The position numbers and the translations under genes were made by a program. A DNA stretch of 64,000 nucleotides, from assembly GCF_013409985.1 (NCBI RefSeq), contig NZ_JACCBY010000003.1:521060-585059 (forward strand). Direction: 5' to 3'. The stretch is from Sphingomonas melonis. Lineage in GTDB: Bacteria > Pseudomonadota > Alphaproteobacteria > Sphingomonadales > Sphingomonadaceae. Below the pieces are notes generated by a model. The model ran no database searches. It was given only the letters and a program-made list of their open reading frames with translations, and was not told the origin of the DNA. Below, piece by piece: positions 17,974 through 27,952 of this stretch (positions are counted from its first letter, which is position 1; every line of letters begins with the position of its first letter).

Positions 17974-18507
17974 ATGGCAACACGGATCGAGACGGCGCCG
18001 GACCTCAGTCCGGCATGGCATGAGGGCAGGGGGCCGCTCGCCATCCTGCCGCCGCTGCTGTTCCGGCAGCGGCAGGCGTGGCTGGCGATCCTCGTCGGCT
18101 GGCTGCTGACTATCGTCGGCAGCATCGTGCTGAGTGCCATCATCGAACGGCTGGTGCCCGGCCGCCCGGGCCCCGATCTCGGCGATACCTCCGGCCCGAT
18201 GAAATTGTTCCTCGTCGCCGGCTTCAGTCCGGTGGTCGAGACGCTGGTCATGGCCGGTGTGCTCGGCCTGCTGCTGCGCTGGCTGGCGGGCTGGCAGGCG
18301 GTGATCGCCAGCAGCGCCCTGTGGGGCATCGCGCACAGCCTCGCCACGCCATTATGGGGCGCGGTGATCTGGTGGCCGTTCCTGATTTTCTCGACGCTCT
18401 ACGTCACCTGGCGGCCGCGCGGCTTCTGGCGCGCCATCGGCGTCGTGGTGGCGGTGCACGTGCTCCAGAACCTGTTTCCCGCGATCCTGCTCGTCATGGG
18501 CGGGTGA
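17974..18507 (+). CDS. CPBP-like intramembrane protein with degenerate active-site motif
   Basis: A 177-residue membrane protein with about five hydrophobic segments. It resembles the CPBP (CAAX protease / bacteriocin-processing, Abi) family: 'VVETLVMAGVLGLLLRWL' takes the place of the 'EExxxR' motif, 'SALWGIAHS' matches the 'FxxxH' motif and 'VVAVHVLQNLF' the last 'HxxxN' motif. The first glutamate and the arginine of motif 1 are missing, so protease activity is doubtful. Starts at ATG 17974 after GACGGAG. It stands alone. Confidence 0.65.
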   Translation: MATRIETAPDLSPAWHEGRGPLAILPPLLFRQRQAWLAILVGWLLTIVGSIVLSAIIERLVPGRPGPDLGDTSGPMKLFLVAGFSPVVETLVMAGVLGLLLRWLAGWQAVIASSALWGIAHSLATPLWGAVIWWPFLIFSTLYVTWRPRGFWRAIGVVVAVHVLQNLFPAILLVMGG

Positions 18508-18585
18508 GAGGCGGCGGCGATCGCCGTAGCGCAGGCGTTCGCCTTCTCGTAGACCCCGTACATCGTCGGGGAAACGAGCCGAATC

Positions 18586-19230
18586 ATGTCGTTATCGGAA
18601 CGCTATCATCGCGATGGGCATGTTGCCCTGCCGCAGTTGTTCGTGCCGGAGGTGCTGCTCGCCTTCTATCAGATGATGCAAAGCGATCTGCAGGCGGCCG
18701 GACGGCCGTTGCAGAGCTTCACCGCTCGTGGCCCGCTGCTTCGCCGGCCAGCGATCGAGATATATGCGTTCCAATATGCGCCCATGCTCACGTTTCTGTG
18801 GGGACTGACGCCGCGCGTCGCCGACGTGGTCGGACGCGCGTTGCTGCCGACCTACGCGTACTTTCGGGCCTATCAGCAAGGCGACGTGTGCAGGGTGCAT
18901 TCGGATCGGCAGGCCTGCGAGCACAGCCTGTCGCTCACCATAGCCTATGGCGACGACCAGCCGTGGCCATTGTCCGTTGCGACCGAGCGCACTGACGTGC
19001 CGCTGCCGACCGTATCGGAGGATTTCGGAACGCAGCCATATGCTTCGGTGGCGATGCAGCCGGGCGATGGCGTGCTCTACCAAGGCACGCATCATCGGCA
19101 TGGGCGGCTGGATGCCAATCCCAACAGCTGGTCGGCGCACCTGTTCCTGCACTGGGTCGAGAAGGACGGGCGCTATCGCGACCAGGCCTTCGACCGCCCC
19201 GCGCAGGTTCGGGCGGTGCAGGCGCGGTGA
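18586..19230 (+). CDS. putative 2-oxoglutarate/Fe(II) oxygenase-like protein
   Basis: A 214-residue soluble protein. The central 'VCRVHSDRQACEHSLSLTIAY' gives an HxD pair (H105, D107) and 'PGDGVLYQGTHHRHGRL' supplies a distal histidine (about 169-172) and a 'GD' turn, the layout of the double-stranded beta-helix oxygenases. No closer family is recognised and the substrate is unknown. It lies between the CPBP-like gene and the convergent Mn catalase. Confidence 0.6.
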   Translation: MSLSERYHRDGHVALPQLFVPEVLLAFYQMMQSDLQAAGRPLQSFTARGPLLRRPAIEIYAFQYAPMLTFLWGLTPRVADVVGRALLPTYAYFRAYQQGDVCRVHSDRQACEHSLSLTIAYGDDQPWPLSVATERTDVPLPTVSEDFGTQPYASVAMQPGDGVLYQGTHHRHGRLDANPNSWSAHLFLHWVEKDGRYRDQAFDRPAQVRAVQAR

Positions 19231-19275
19231 CGAGGAGGACCGGCGACGCTTCCACCGCCGCCGGTCCCCGAACGA

Positions 19276-20136
19276 TCAGGCCTTGCCGATCTGGTCGGTC
19301 TGCGCGCCGCTGTCGGGGCGGGCGGGGCCGAGGATCGGTTCCTGGCCGAGCGGCTCGTTGCGGAATACGGTGTATTCGCCCTTGCCGTCGACCGACGGAC
19401 CGCTGGTCCAGCGCCCCTCGGGGAAGGTGCCGTCGACCGAGGTCGCGTAGAAGTTATAGTTGTTCTGGTTGTCTTCCTCGCTCTGCGGGAAGCTGTTCGG
19501 AATCGGCGCCTGCGTGGTGAGACCGCCGAGTTCCTCGACGACCGCGAGCCACTGATTCTGGTGCATCGTGTCGCGCGCGATCATATAGTGGAGCATCTTC
19601 TTCATGCCCTCGTCATGCGCGGCGTTGAACAGGCGCACCGCGAGGACGCGGCCGGTGCTCTCGGCAGCGACGTTGGCATACATGTCGGCGGCGACGTTGC
19701 CGCTGGCATAGATGTGGCTCATGTTGAACGGCACGCCGTCCGAATCGATCGGCATCGCGGCAAGGCCGCTCGACAGCAGATTCTTGTGGATCAGCCCTTC
19801 GATGATGTGGCGCGGCCGCTCGCCGCCCATCACCGCCCCGACGATGCCATCGGCTGCGCCCTCTTCCTGCAACGAGGCGGGTGCCTTGTCGAGGTTAAGC
19901 GCCACGGCGGTCGCCAGCATCTCGATATGGCCGATCTCTTCGGTCGCGGTGTGCAGCAGCATGTCGCGATAGCGCGTGTCCGGCGCGCGATTGCCCCACG
20001 CCTGGAAGAAATATTGCATGCAGACGCGAATCTCGCCTTCGACGCCGCCGATCGCCTGTTGCAGCATCCGCGCGAACTGCGGGTCCGGCTTCTCGACGGT
20101 GACGGGATATTGCAGGCGTTTGTCATGATAATACAT
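19276..20136 (-). CDS. manganese catalase
   Basis: A 286-residue dimanganese catalase that disproportionates H2O2. The ferritin-like four-helix bundle carries the expected ligands: E35 in 'GGVEGEIRVCMQYFFQAWG', E66/E67 and H70 in 'ATEEIGHIEMLATAVA', and a second set in 'ANVAAESTGRVLAVRLFNAAHDEGMKKML'. Length and C-terminal tail fit the family. It is divergent from chaA across a 267-base gap in which I found no confident stress-sigma promoter. Confidence 0.94.
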   Translation of the reverse strand: MYYHDKRLQYPVTVEKPDPQFARMLQQAIGGVEGEIRVCMQYFFQAWGNRAPDTRYRDMLLHTATEEIGHIEMLATAVALNLDKAPASLQEEGAADGIVGAVMGGERPRHIIEGLIHKNLLSSGLAAMPIDSDGVPFNMSHIYASGNVAADMYANVAAESTGRVLAVRLFNAAHDEGMKKMLHYMIARDTMHQNQWLAVVEELGGLTTQAPIPNSFPQSEEDNQNNYNFYATSVDGTFPEGRWTSGPSVDGKGEYTVFRNEPLGQEPILGPARPDSGAQTDQIGKA

Positions 20137-20403
20137 TGCGGCGTCTCCAGTGTCTGGGAAGAAACATGTCGGCGTCGCACCGACCCTGACCCAACCGTTA
20201 ACGACGCCGCAGGTTTATTGCGGAGCCATAACAAAGCCGAACAATCGTAATAACTTACATCAGGCCGGTCCGATCATGCCGGTTGCGCCGGATGAATTCT
20301 TGATCCGTATCAAAATGTAAACGGCAGCTTTGCGGCGCGGCCATCGCGGACCTTTTCGCCGGCCAGGAGCATTGGCTTGCCGTAACGATCAGGAGGAGAC
20401 AGC

Positions 20404-21492
20404 ATGACCGTAACCAGAGGCTGGATGGGGCTGCCGGCATGGGCGATCCTGTTCCCGGCGTTGGGCGTGCCGGTCGTGCTGCTGTCGGTCTATGCGATGG
20501 GGCTGGTCGGCACGATCGTCGCGGCGGTCGTCCTGATCGGATCGGTGGTCGCGGCGGTCCATCATGCCGAGGTGGTCGCGCATCGCGTCGGCGAGCCGTT
20601 CGGCACGCTGGTGCTGGCGATCGCGGTGACGGTGATCGAGGTGTCGCTGATCGTCTCGCTGATGCTGTCCGGATCAGGCGATGTCGCGGCGCTGGCGCGC
20701 GACACGGTGTTCGCGGCGATCATGATCATCCTCAACTTCATCATCGGCCTCTGCCTGCTGACCGGCGGGCTGAAGCATGGCGAGCAGCGATTCACGTTGC
20801 GCGGGATCAGCGCCGCGCTGGCGACGCTGGCCGCGCTGGTCGTGCTGTCGCTGATCCTGCCCAATTACACGACGAGCGCGGCGGGGCCGACCTATGCGCC
20901 GTCGCAGCTGATCTTCGTCGCGATCGTCAGCCTCGTGCTCTACGGCACCTTCGTGCTGGTGCAGACGGTGCGGCATCGCGACTATTTCCTGCCCGCCGGC
21001 GATGTCGAGCCGGAGGAACATGCGCCGCCACCGAACGATCGTACCGCGTGGAGCGCGTTCGGCGTGCTGCTGGTCGCGCTGGTCGTGGTGGTGCTGCTCG
21101 CCAAGGGGCTGTCGGCGCAGGTCGAGGCGGCGATCCTTGCCGCCGGGTTGCCGCTGGCGATCGTCGGCGTGGTGATCGCGGCGCTGGTGCTCGCGCCGGA
21201 GAGCCTGGCGGCGTACAATGCGGCGCGGCGCGACCGGTTGCAGACCAGCCTCAATCTCGCGCTGGGATCGGCGCTGGCGACGATCGGGCTGACCATTCCG
21301 GCGGTGGCGATCGTCAGCCTGGTGCTCGGGCTGCCGCTGGCGATGGGGATCGGGGCGAAGAGCATGACCTTGCTTGCGCTGTCGTTGTTCGTGACGACGA
21401 TCTCGCTGGGGACCGGACGGACCACCGTCCTGCAAGGGGTGGTGCATCTGGTGATCTTCGCCGCCTATCTGTTCACGACGGTGGTGCCGTAA
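20404..21492 (+). CDS. chaA: calcium/sodium:proton antiporter ChaA
   Basis: A 362-residue inner-membrane cation/proton exchanger of the CaCA superfamily with about ten membrane helices in two halves. The acidic helix 'LAIAVTVIEVSLIVSLMLSG' (about 75-94) is the conserved alpha-repeat, and the second repeat includes 'LNLALGSALATIGLTIPAVAIVS'. A histidine/acid-rich cytoplasmic loop ('DVEPEEHAPPPNDRT') separates the halves. A strong AGGAGGAG ribosome site precedes the ATG. Its 3' end overlaps the convergent 21465-21938 gene by 28 bases. Confidence 0.92.
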   Translation: MTVTRGWMGLPAWAILFPALGVPVVLLSVYAMGLVGTIVAAVVLIGSVVAAVHHAEVVAHRVGEPFGTLVLAIAVTVIEVSLIVSLMLSGSGDVAALARDTVFAAIMIILNFIIGLCLLTGGLKHGEQRFTLRGISAALATLAALVVLSLILPNYTTSAAGPTYAPSQLIFVAIVSLVLYGTFVLVQTVRHRDYFLPAGDVEPEEHAPPPNDRTAWSAFGVLLVALVVVVLLAKGLSAQVEAAILAAGLPLAIVGVVIAALVLAPESLAAYNAARRDRLQTSLNLALGSALATIGLTIPAVAIVSLVLGLPLAMGIGAKSMTLLALSLFVTTISLGTGRTTVLQGVVHLVIFAAYLFTTVVP

Positions 21493-21938
21493 CGCGGGCG
21501 TTCAGCGGCGCGCGCGCGCAGCCACGTGCCCAGCGCGAAGACCGGCAGCGCCACCACGAGGCGCGGCAGGTGCCCGAGCGCCAGCGCCAGTGCGATCACC
21601 ACCAGCGCCGGTGCGATGGGGCTCCGGGTGCGGCCGCGTGTCGCCATTGTCCGGATGACGAGGCCGAGTGCGGTGGCGAGCAACAGCGCGGTCACCGCCG
21701 CCTGCACCAGCGCCGCGGTGCCGAGCGGGTCGAGGGTCGCGTCCACCGGGCCGCTCGCGGCGATGCCGCCGCCGAGCGCCTGGACCGCGATGCCGGCCAG
21801 CGACAGGGCGTCGCGCCGGCTGCCGGCTTCGCGCCGTCGTCGCCAGCGCAGCACGGCCAGTGCGACCAGCGCCACGGCGAACAGGAACAGCCCGGTCGCC
21901 AGCGCTGCCAGTCCCGGCAGGCCGGCGGCGTGGATCAC
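21465..21938 (-). CDS. ICMT-like membrane protein lacking the catalytic core motif
   Basis: A 157-residue protein with four or five membrane segments. Its beginning ('SLAGIAVQALGGGIAASGPVDATLDPLG') and end ('LGHLPRLVVALPVFALGTWLRARAAERP') resemble the isoprenylcysteine carboxyl methyltransferase-like family. The central SAM-binding/catalytic signature (G-P-Y-x-x-V-R-H-P) that should sit between them is absent, as if deleted in frame around 'RTMATRGRTRSP'. GTG start overlaps the stop of the 21935-22168 gene (GTGA). The family match is from memory and the loss is inference. Confidence 0.55.
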   Translation of the reverse strand: MIHAAGLPGLAALATGLFLFAVALVALAVLRWRRRREAGSRRDALSLAGIAVQALGGGIAASGPVDATLDPLGTAALVQAAVTALLLATALGLVIRTMATRGRTRSPIAPALVVIALALALGHLPRLVVALPVFALGTWLRARAAERPRYGTTVVNR

Positions 21939-22168
21939 CGTGGCCGCTGGCGGCTGGCAAGCCACAGGCCGGCGCCGATCTGCGCCAGCGCGTAGAGCCG
22001 GCGGCGGCCCGGCCGGTCGACGAACGGCGCCACGGTCTTCTCGGCGCCGAGCGATCGGTCCTTCCACAGATCGACGTGCCGGCGCGGCTGGGCGAGTCCG
22101 ACGAGGCCGTCGCCGACCATGAAGATCGCCGCCATCTCGGCAGCGCGCGCGGTCCAGGGTGTCGACAT
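21935..22168 (-). CDS. small hypothetical protein
   Basis: A 77-residue protein ('WTARAAEMAAIFMVGDGLVG') with one moderately hydrophobic N-terminal stretch and a second near the C-terminus ('RRLYALAQIGAGLWLASRQ'). No family is recognised. It begins 14 bases after the M1 aminopeptidase stop and overlaps the next gene, so it is the middle gene of a three-gene unit; this supports it being translated. Confidence 0.65.
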   Translation of the reverse strand: MSTPWTARAAEMAAIFMVGDGLVGLAQPRRHVDLWKDRSLGAEKTVAPFVDRPGRRRLYALAQIGAGLWLASRQRPR

Positions 22169-22182
22169 GGCGGGGTCCTCGG

Positions 22183-23886
22183 TCACTTGGGCTTGGGCTG
22201 CGCGGCCTTCCACGCCTGATAGGCGTCGATCGCATCGTCCTGCTTGAGCACGCGCGCCATCGGATCGACGACGACATGCGCGCCCTCCGGCACGGTGATC
22301 GTGCCGACGCCGCCGGTCATCGGCACCGTCTGGACGACATTGTCGACCAACACCTCGACCGGCAGCGGGAAGGGCTTGTTGGTCGGCGTCGTCCATTTCA
22401 GCGTCAGCTGCGTCGCGTTGCGCGTTACGGCCAGCTTGGGCAGCGCCGCCTGGTAAAGATAGACGTCGAAGAACCACTGCCAGTCCTGCCCCGTCACCTG
22501 TTTGACGTAGCCGATGAATTCGGGCGTGCTGCGGAACAGCGGCTGGAAATTGCCCGGCGCCGGATCGGCGCGGCCGTAGACGGTCCAGCGCAGCACCTCG
22601 GCGAACGCCTTGTCGCCGATCGCGTTGCGCAGCGTGTGGAGGATCCACGCGCCCTTGTAATAGATGTCGCCGCCGCGCCCCGGCGAGGTCTTGTAGACGT
22701 CGTCGGCGGTCTGCGGCTTGCCGGTGACCAGCGCCGACTGGTTGAGGATGTTCTTGCGGATGTCGAGCATCATCGCGGCATAGCGCGCCTCGCCCTCGCG
22801 CCAGCGGCCGTAGAGCGGCTGCATGTACGAGGTGAAGCCCTCGTGCATCCAGAAATCGTCCCAATTGGGCGCGGTCATCTGGTTGGCGAACCATTCGTGG
22901 CCGAACTCATGCTGGAACAGCCAGTCGAACCCCTCGGGCGCCTTGGCATAGTCGTTGCCGTAGGCGTTGATCGTCTGGTGCTCCATGCCCTTGTGCGGCG
23001 TCTCGACCACGCCGACCTTTTCGGTCGCCCAGGGGTAGGGGCCGACCACGCTCTCGTAGAAGTCGAGCGTCGGGGCGAATTCGGCGAACAGTTTCTCCGC
23101 CTTGTCCTTCTCGCCGGGCAGGTACCAATAGGTCATCGGGAATTCGTTGCCGAACCGGCTCTTGTAGGTGCCGGTGAGTTCCTCATACGGCCCGACGTTG
23201 AGCGCGATCGCATAGGGATTGGGGTGCGCTGCCTCCCAGTTCCAGGTGCTGCGGCCGTCGTCGAGATGGTCGACGCCGAGCAGCTTGCCGTTCGATGGCG
23301 CCTTCAGGCCCTTGGGCACGGTGATGTGCAGCGTCACCTTCTCGGGCTCGTAGGTCGGATAGTCGATGCACGGCCAGAACAGGTCGCAGCCCTCGCCCTG
23401 CACCGCGGTGGCGACCCAGGGGCTGCCGTCGGGCGTCTTCGCCCAGACGAAGCCGCCGTCCCACGGCGCGCGCACCGCGGTGTGCGGGCGGCCGCCATAG
23501 GTGATCTTGACGGTGAGCTTGGCGTCCTTGGCGGCCTTCTTGAGCAATTTGATCGTCATCCGGCCTTCCGGATTGGCGAAGCTCGCCGGATCGACGCCGT
23601 CGACGGTGACCGCGGTGACGGTGAAATTCTTGTCGAGATCGACGACGAGCCGGTCGGTCCGCTCCTTGGCGGTGAAGACGAGCGTCGCGGTGCCGTTGAT
23701 GACCTCGCGGGCGGGATCGACCTCGATCTGCAGGTCGGCGGTGTCGAACGTCACCTTCTTCTGCGCCGGGTCGAGCGGGCCGCCCGACGCCGCGGTCTGC
23801 GCGCTGAGCGGCGGCTTGCCCGGTTCGGCGGCATACGCGCTGGTCGACAGCAGCAAGAGGGCGGCGAACGGCAGGCGAAGCGGCAT
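22183..23886 (-). CDS. M1 family metallopeptidase, exported
   Basis: A 567-residue zinc aminopeptidase with a signal peptide (1-19, 'LLLLSTSAYAA'). The gluzincin motif is intact: HEFGH at 326-330 with the third ligand E349 ('WMHEGFTSY'). 'KGMEHQT' (299-305) takes the place of the GAMEN substrate motif. N-terminal beta domain resembles that of cold-active M1 enzymes; the long C-terminal helical domain of PepN is absent. Start ATG 23886 follows GGGAG at good spacing; the much longer open frame upstream is antisense to lon. Acts in the periplasm on peptides. Confidence 0.93.
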   Translation of the reverse strand: MPLRLPFAALLLLSTSAYAAEPGKPPLSAQTAASGGPLDPAQKKVTFDTADLQIEVDPAREVINGTATLVFTAKERTDRLVVDLDKNFTVTAVTVDGVDPASFANPEGRMTIKLLKKAAKDAKLTVKITYGGRPHTAVRAPWDGGFVWAKTPDGSPWVATAVQGEGCDLFWPCIDYPTYEPEKVTLHITVPKGLKAPSNGKLLGVDHLDDGRSTWNWEAAHPNPYAIALNVGPYEELTGTYKSRFGNEFPMTYWYLPGEKDKAEKLFAEFAPTLDFYESVVGPYPWATEKVGVVETPHKGMEHQTINAYGNDYAKAPEGFDWLFQHEFGHEWFANQMTAPNWDDFWMHEGFTSYMQPLYGRWREGEARYAAMMLDIRKNILNQSALVTGKPQTADDVYKTSPGRGGDIYYKGAWILHTLRNAIGDKAFAEVLRWTVYGRADPAPGNFQPLFRSTPEFIGYVKQVTGQDWQWFFDVYLYQAALPKLAVTRNATQLTLKWTTPTNKPFPLPVEVLVDNVVQTVPMTGGVGTITVPEGAHVVVDPMARVLKQDDAIDAYQAWKAAQPKPK

Positions 23887-23966
23887 TCTGTACTCCCGAA
23901 TGGACGCGGCGGGTTTCGGCGCTCGGCCCGAGGATGACAAGACCCGCCGTGGCCTGATCGCGACGA

Positions 23967-23994
23967 TTGATGGATACGCCCCGATCCCCATATA
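23967..23994 (+). promoter_or_regulatory. sigma-32-like promoter for lon
   Basis: TTGATGG (23967-23973), 12-base spacer and CCCCATATA (23986-23994) resemble a sigma-32 promoter; the -10 box is a very good match to CCCCATNTA, the -35 box is partial. It sits 43 bases before the lon ATG in the 150-base divergent gap with the M1 peptidase. lon is a heat-shock gene in many proteobacteria. Confidence 0.5.
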
Positions 23995-24036
23995 GTGTAT
24001 CAAAGCCATTCTGTTCGAAGTGGCACCGGAGTACCC

Positions 24037-26430
<2,394 letters not shown>

Positions 26431-26467
26431 GCCGATCGCGGTTAGGGCGACGCCTTAACGTTTTGAA

Positions 26468-26495
26468 ACCGCTGCGTCCCACCGGACGCAGCGGT
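26468..26495. terminator. strong hairpin between lon and hup
   Basis: ACCGCTGCGTCC / GGACGCAGCGGT is a perfect 12-bp stem with a 4-base loop, 37 bases after the lon stop. It lacks a T-run on the + strand, so termination may be Rho-assisted, or it may stabilise the lon mRNA end. Confidence 0.55.
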
Positions 26496-26583
26496 ATCGA
26501 TTGACTCTGCCGGGCGAGGCGGCCTTAGTGGTCGTTCTGGCTTGGCAATGATTCTTCCAAAGGTTCGAAGGGGGCAGTATTCC

Positions 26584-26856
26584 ATGAACAAGCAAGAGCT
26601 GATCGCGACGGTCGCCGACACCGCGGGGCTCGCCAAGGGCGATGCGATCAAGGCGGTGGAAGCGGTGTTCGACGCGATCACCGACAGCTTGAAGAAGGGC
26701 GACGAGGTTCGCCTGGTGGGCTTCGGCACCTTCTCCGTCTCGAAGCGCAAGGCGTCGCAGGGCCGCAATCCCCGCACGCTGGAGCCGATGACGATCAAGG
26801 CATCGAACCAGCCGAAGTTCAAAGCGGGCAAGGGCCTGAAAGATTCGGTAAACTGA
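26584..26856 (+). CDS. hup: HU family DNA-binding protein
   Basis: A 90-residue histone-like protein that bends and compacts DNA. 'MNKQELIATVADTAGLAKGDAIKAVEAVFD' is the dimerising helix pair and 'VGFGTFSVSKRKASQGRNPRT' is the DNA-binding beta-arm with the family signature 'GFGTFxxxxRxxRxGRNP', slightly varied. The ATG at 26584 is preferred; a frame starting 42 bases earlier adds residues not seen in HU proteins. Confidence 0.96.
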   Translation: MNKQELIATVADTAGLAKGDAIKAVEAVFDAITDSLKKGDEVRLVGFGTFSVSKRKASQGRNPRTLEPMTIKASNQPKFKAGKGLKDSVN

Positions 26857-26907
26857 GACTGGACAGCGGCGGCGGCGCCCCGTAAAGGCGCGCCTCCGAC
26901 AGGTTTC

Positions 26908-26982
26908 GGGCGCGTAGCTCAGCGGTAGAGCACACCCTTCACACGGGTGGGGTCACAGGTTCAATCCCTGTCGCGCCCACCA
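26908..26982 (+). tRNA. tRNA-Val (anticodon CAC)
   Basis: A 75-nt tRNA with acceptor GGGCGCG pairing CGCGCCC, D-arm 'TAGCTCAGCGGTAGAGCA', anticodon loop TTCACAC (CAC), 'GGTTCAATCC' T-arm and encoded CCA. Reads GUG valine codons. Confidence 0.95.
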
Positions 26983-26986
26983 TATC

Positions 26987-27019
26987 AGCCCGTCCGATCG
27001 CACGATCGGCGGGCTTTTT
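26987..27019 (+). terminator. Rho-independent terminator after tRNA-Val
   Basis: AGCCCG(T)CCGATCG / CGATCGG-CGGGCT forms a 13-bp stem with one bulge, followed by TTTTT, four bases after the tRNA end. Confidence 0.9.
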
Positions 27020-27141
27020 GGTTTCTTGGCGTCCCGTGTGCGGGGGCGCGCGCTGACGATCGCGTCCGCATTGGTCGTTGCGGGGCGGGAACAATCCTTC
27101 GTCCGCCGAATTAAGTCTCTCAGTTCTAAGGGAGAGAGATC

Positions 27142-27474
27142 ATGGTAGACTATACGACCGACCGCAACGGCGACCGCGTCATCGTCGAACGCCGCGGCGG
27201 CGCGGGCCGCGTGCTCGCGATCATCGCGGTCGTTGCGATCATCATCGTCGCACTGCTGTTCCTGACCGGCTTCTGGAGCGCGGACGTCACCAAGAAGGGC
27301 TCGCTGCCGACCGTCGATGTCAGCGCCAAGGGTGGCTCGCTGCCGGATGTCGACCTCGATTCGAAGAAGGTCGTCGTCGGCACCAAGGAAACCACCGTCG
27401 AAGTCCCCAAGGTGAAGACCGAGAAGGAAACCGTCTCGGTTCCCGCGATCGGCGTGAAGGACGGCGACAAGTAA
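27142..27474 (+). CDS. small single-span membrane protein
   Basis: A 110-residue protein: charged cytoplasmic N-terminus ('DYTTDRNGDRVIVERRGG'), one membrane helix at about residues 23-42, then an external tail built of three similar Val/Lys strands ('KKGSLPTVDVSAKGG', 'KKVVVGTKETTVEVP', 'KTEKETVSVPAIGV'). No known family or function. Strong GGGAGAGAG ribosome site. It has its own terminator downstream, so it is probably a stand-alone transcript. Confidence 0.8.
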   Translation: MVDYTTDRNGDRVIVERRGGAGRVLAIIAVVAIIIVALLFLTGFWSADVTKKGSLPTVDVSAKGGSLPDVDLDSKKVVVGTKETTVEVPKVKTEKETVSVPAIGVKDGDK

Positions 27475-27495
27475 GTCTCGCCTGATCCGAAACGG

Positions 27496-27527
27496 CGGGC
27501 GTCCTCCGAAGGGAGGGCGCCCGTTTT
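27496..27527 (+). terminator. Rho-independent terminator after the small membrane protein
   Basis: CGGGCGTCCTCC / GGAGGGCGCCCG folds into a long stem with a short loop, followed by TTTT, 21 bases after the stop codon. Confidence 0.85.
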
Positions 27528-27601
27528 GCGTCTGGGGTGGGTGTGCCGCGGAGGGGGCGCAGAAGAGGGAGGCCGAATCGGCATTCATCGTCGCCGCAAA
27601 G

Positions 27602-27729
27602 TCCTCCCCCGCCAGGGGGAGGTGGCATGCCGCAGGCATGACGGAGGGGGAGGTAAAGTGACACGTTCGTTCCGTGTCCTCCCCCTCCGTCACGGCTTCG
27701 CCGCGCCACCTCCCCCTGGCGGGGGAGGA
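27602..27729. repeat. palindromic element, family B
   Basis: A 128-base inverted repeat. The left arm starts tcctcccccgccagggggag and the right arm ends ...ccacctccccctggcggggga plus gga; both arms carry 'catgacggagggggagg' or its complement. A single copy in this window. It occupies much of the 27475-27952 gap; the remainder holds the terminator at 27496 and the 11-bp repeat array at 27814. Confidence 0.8.
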
Positions 27730-27813
27730 TTTGTGTTAGTACGCAATCCTGAGATCGTTCAGATGCTTGCGCCATATGGCTCGCTGCCGCGGTCCACTCC
27801 CGTCGCAACAAAA

Positions 27814-27864
27814 CCGTCACATCCTCGTCACTGAAACGTCTCCTGAATCTCATTCAGGCGTCAT
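27814..27864 (+). promoter_or_regulatory. five 11-bp-spaced direct repeats, putative Pho box array
   Basis: Five 7-base half-sites begin exactly 11 bases apart: CCGTCAC (27814), TCGTCAC (27825), ACGTCTC (27836), ATCTCAT (27847) and GCGTCAT (27858). PhoB sites are direct repeats of CTGTCAT with 4-base spacers, that is an 11-bp period, so this reads as two or more tandem Pho boxes. The array lies 89 bases before the lipoprotein ATG. PhoB binding is inference. Confidence 0.55.
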
Positions 27865-27952
27865 TTACCGCTCGTACCGCGGCTCCAGGGATCGGTCGAA
27901 GGGGGAGCCTTGGCCGACCGTCACAACGACTATCGACCGGGAGCTTTCGATC

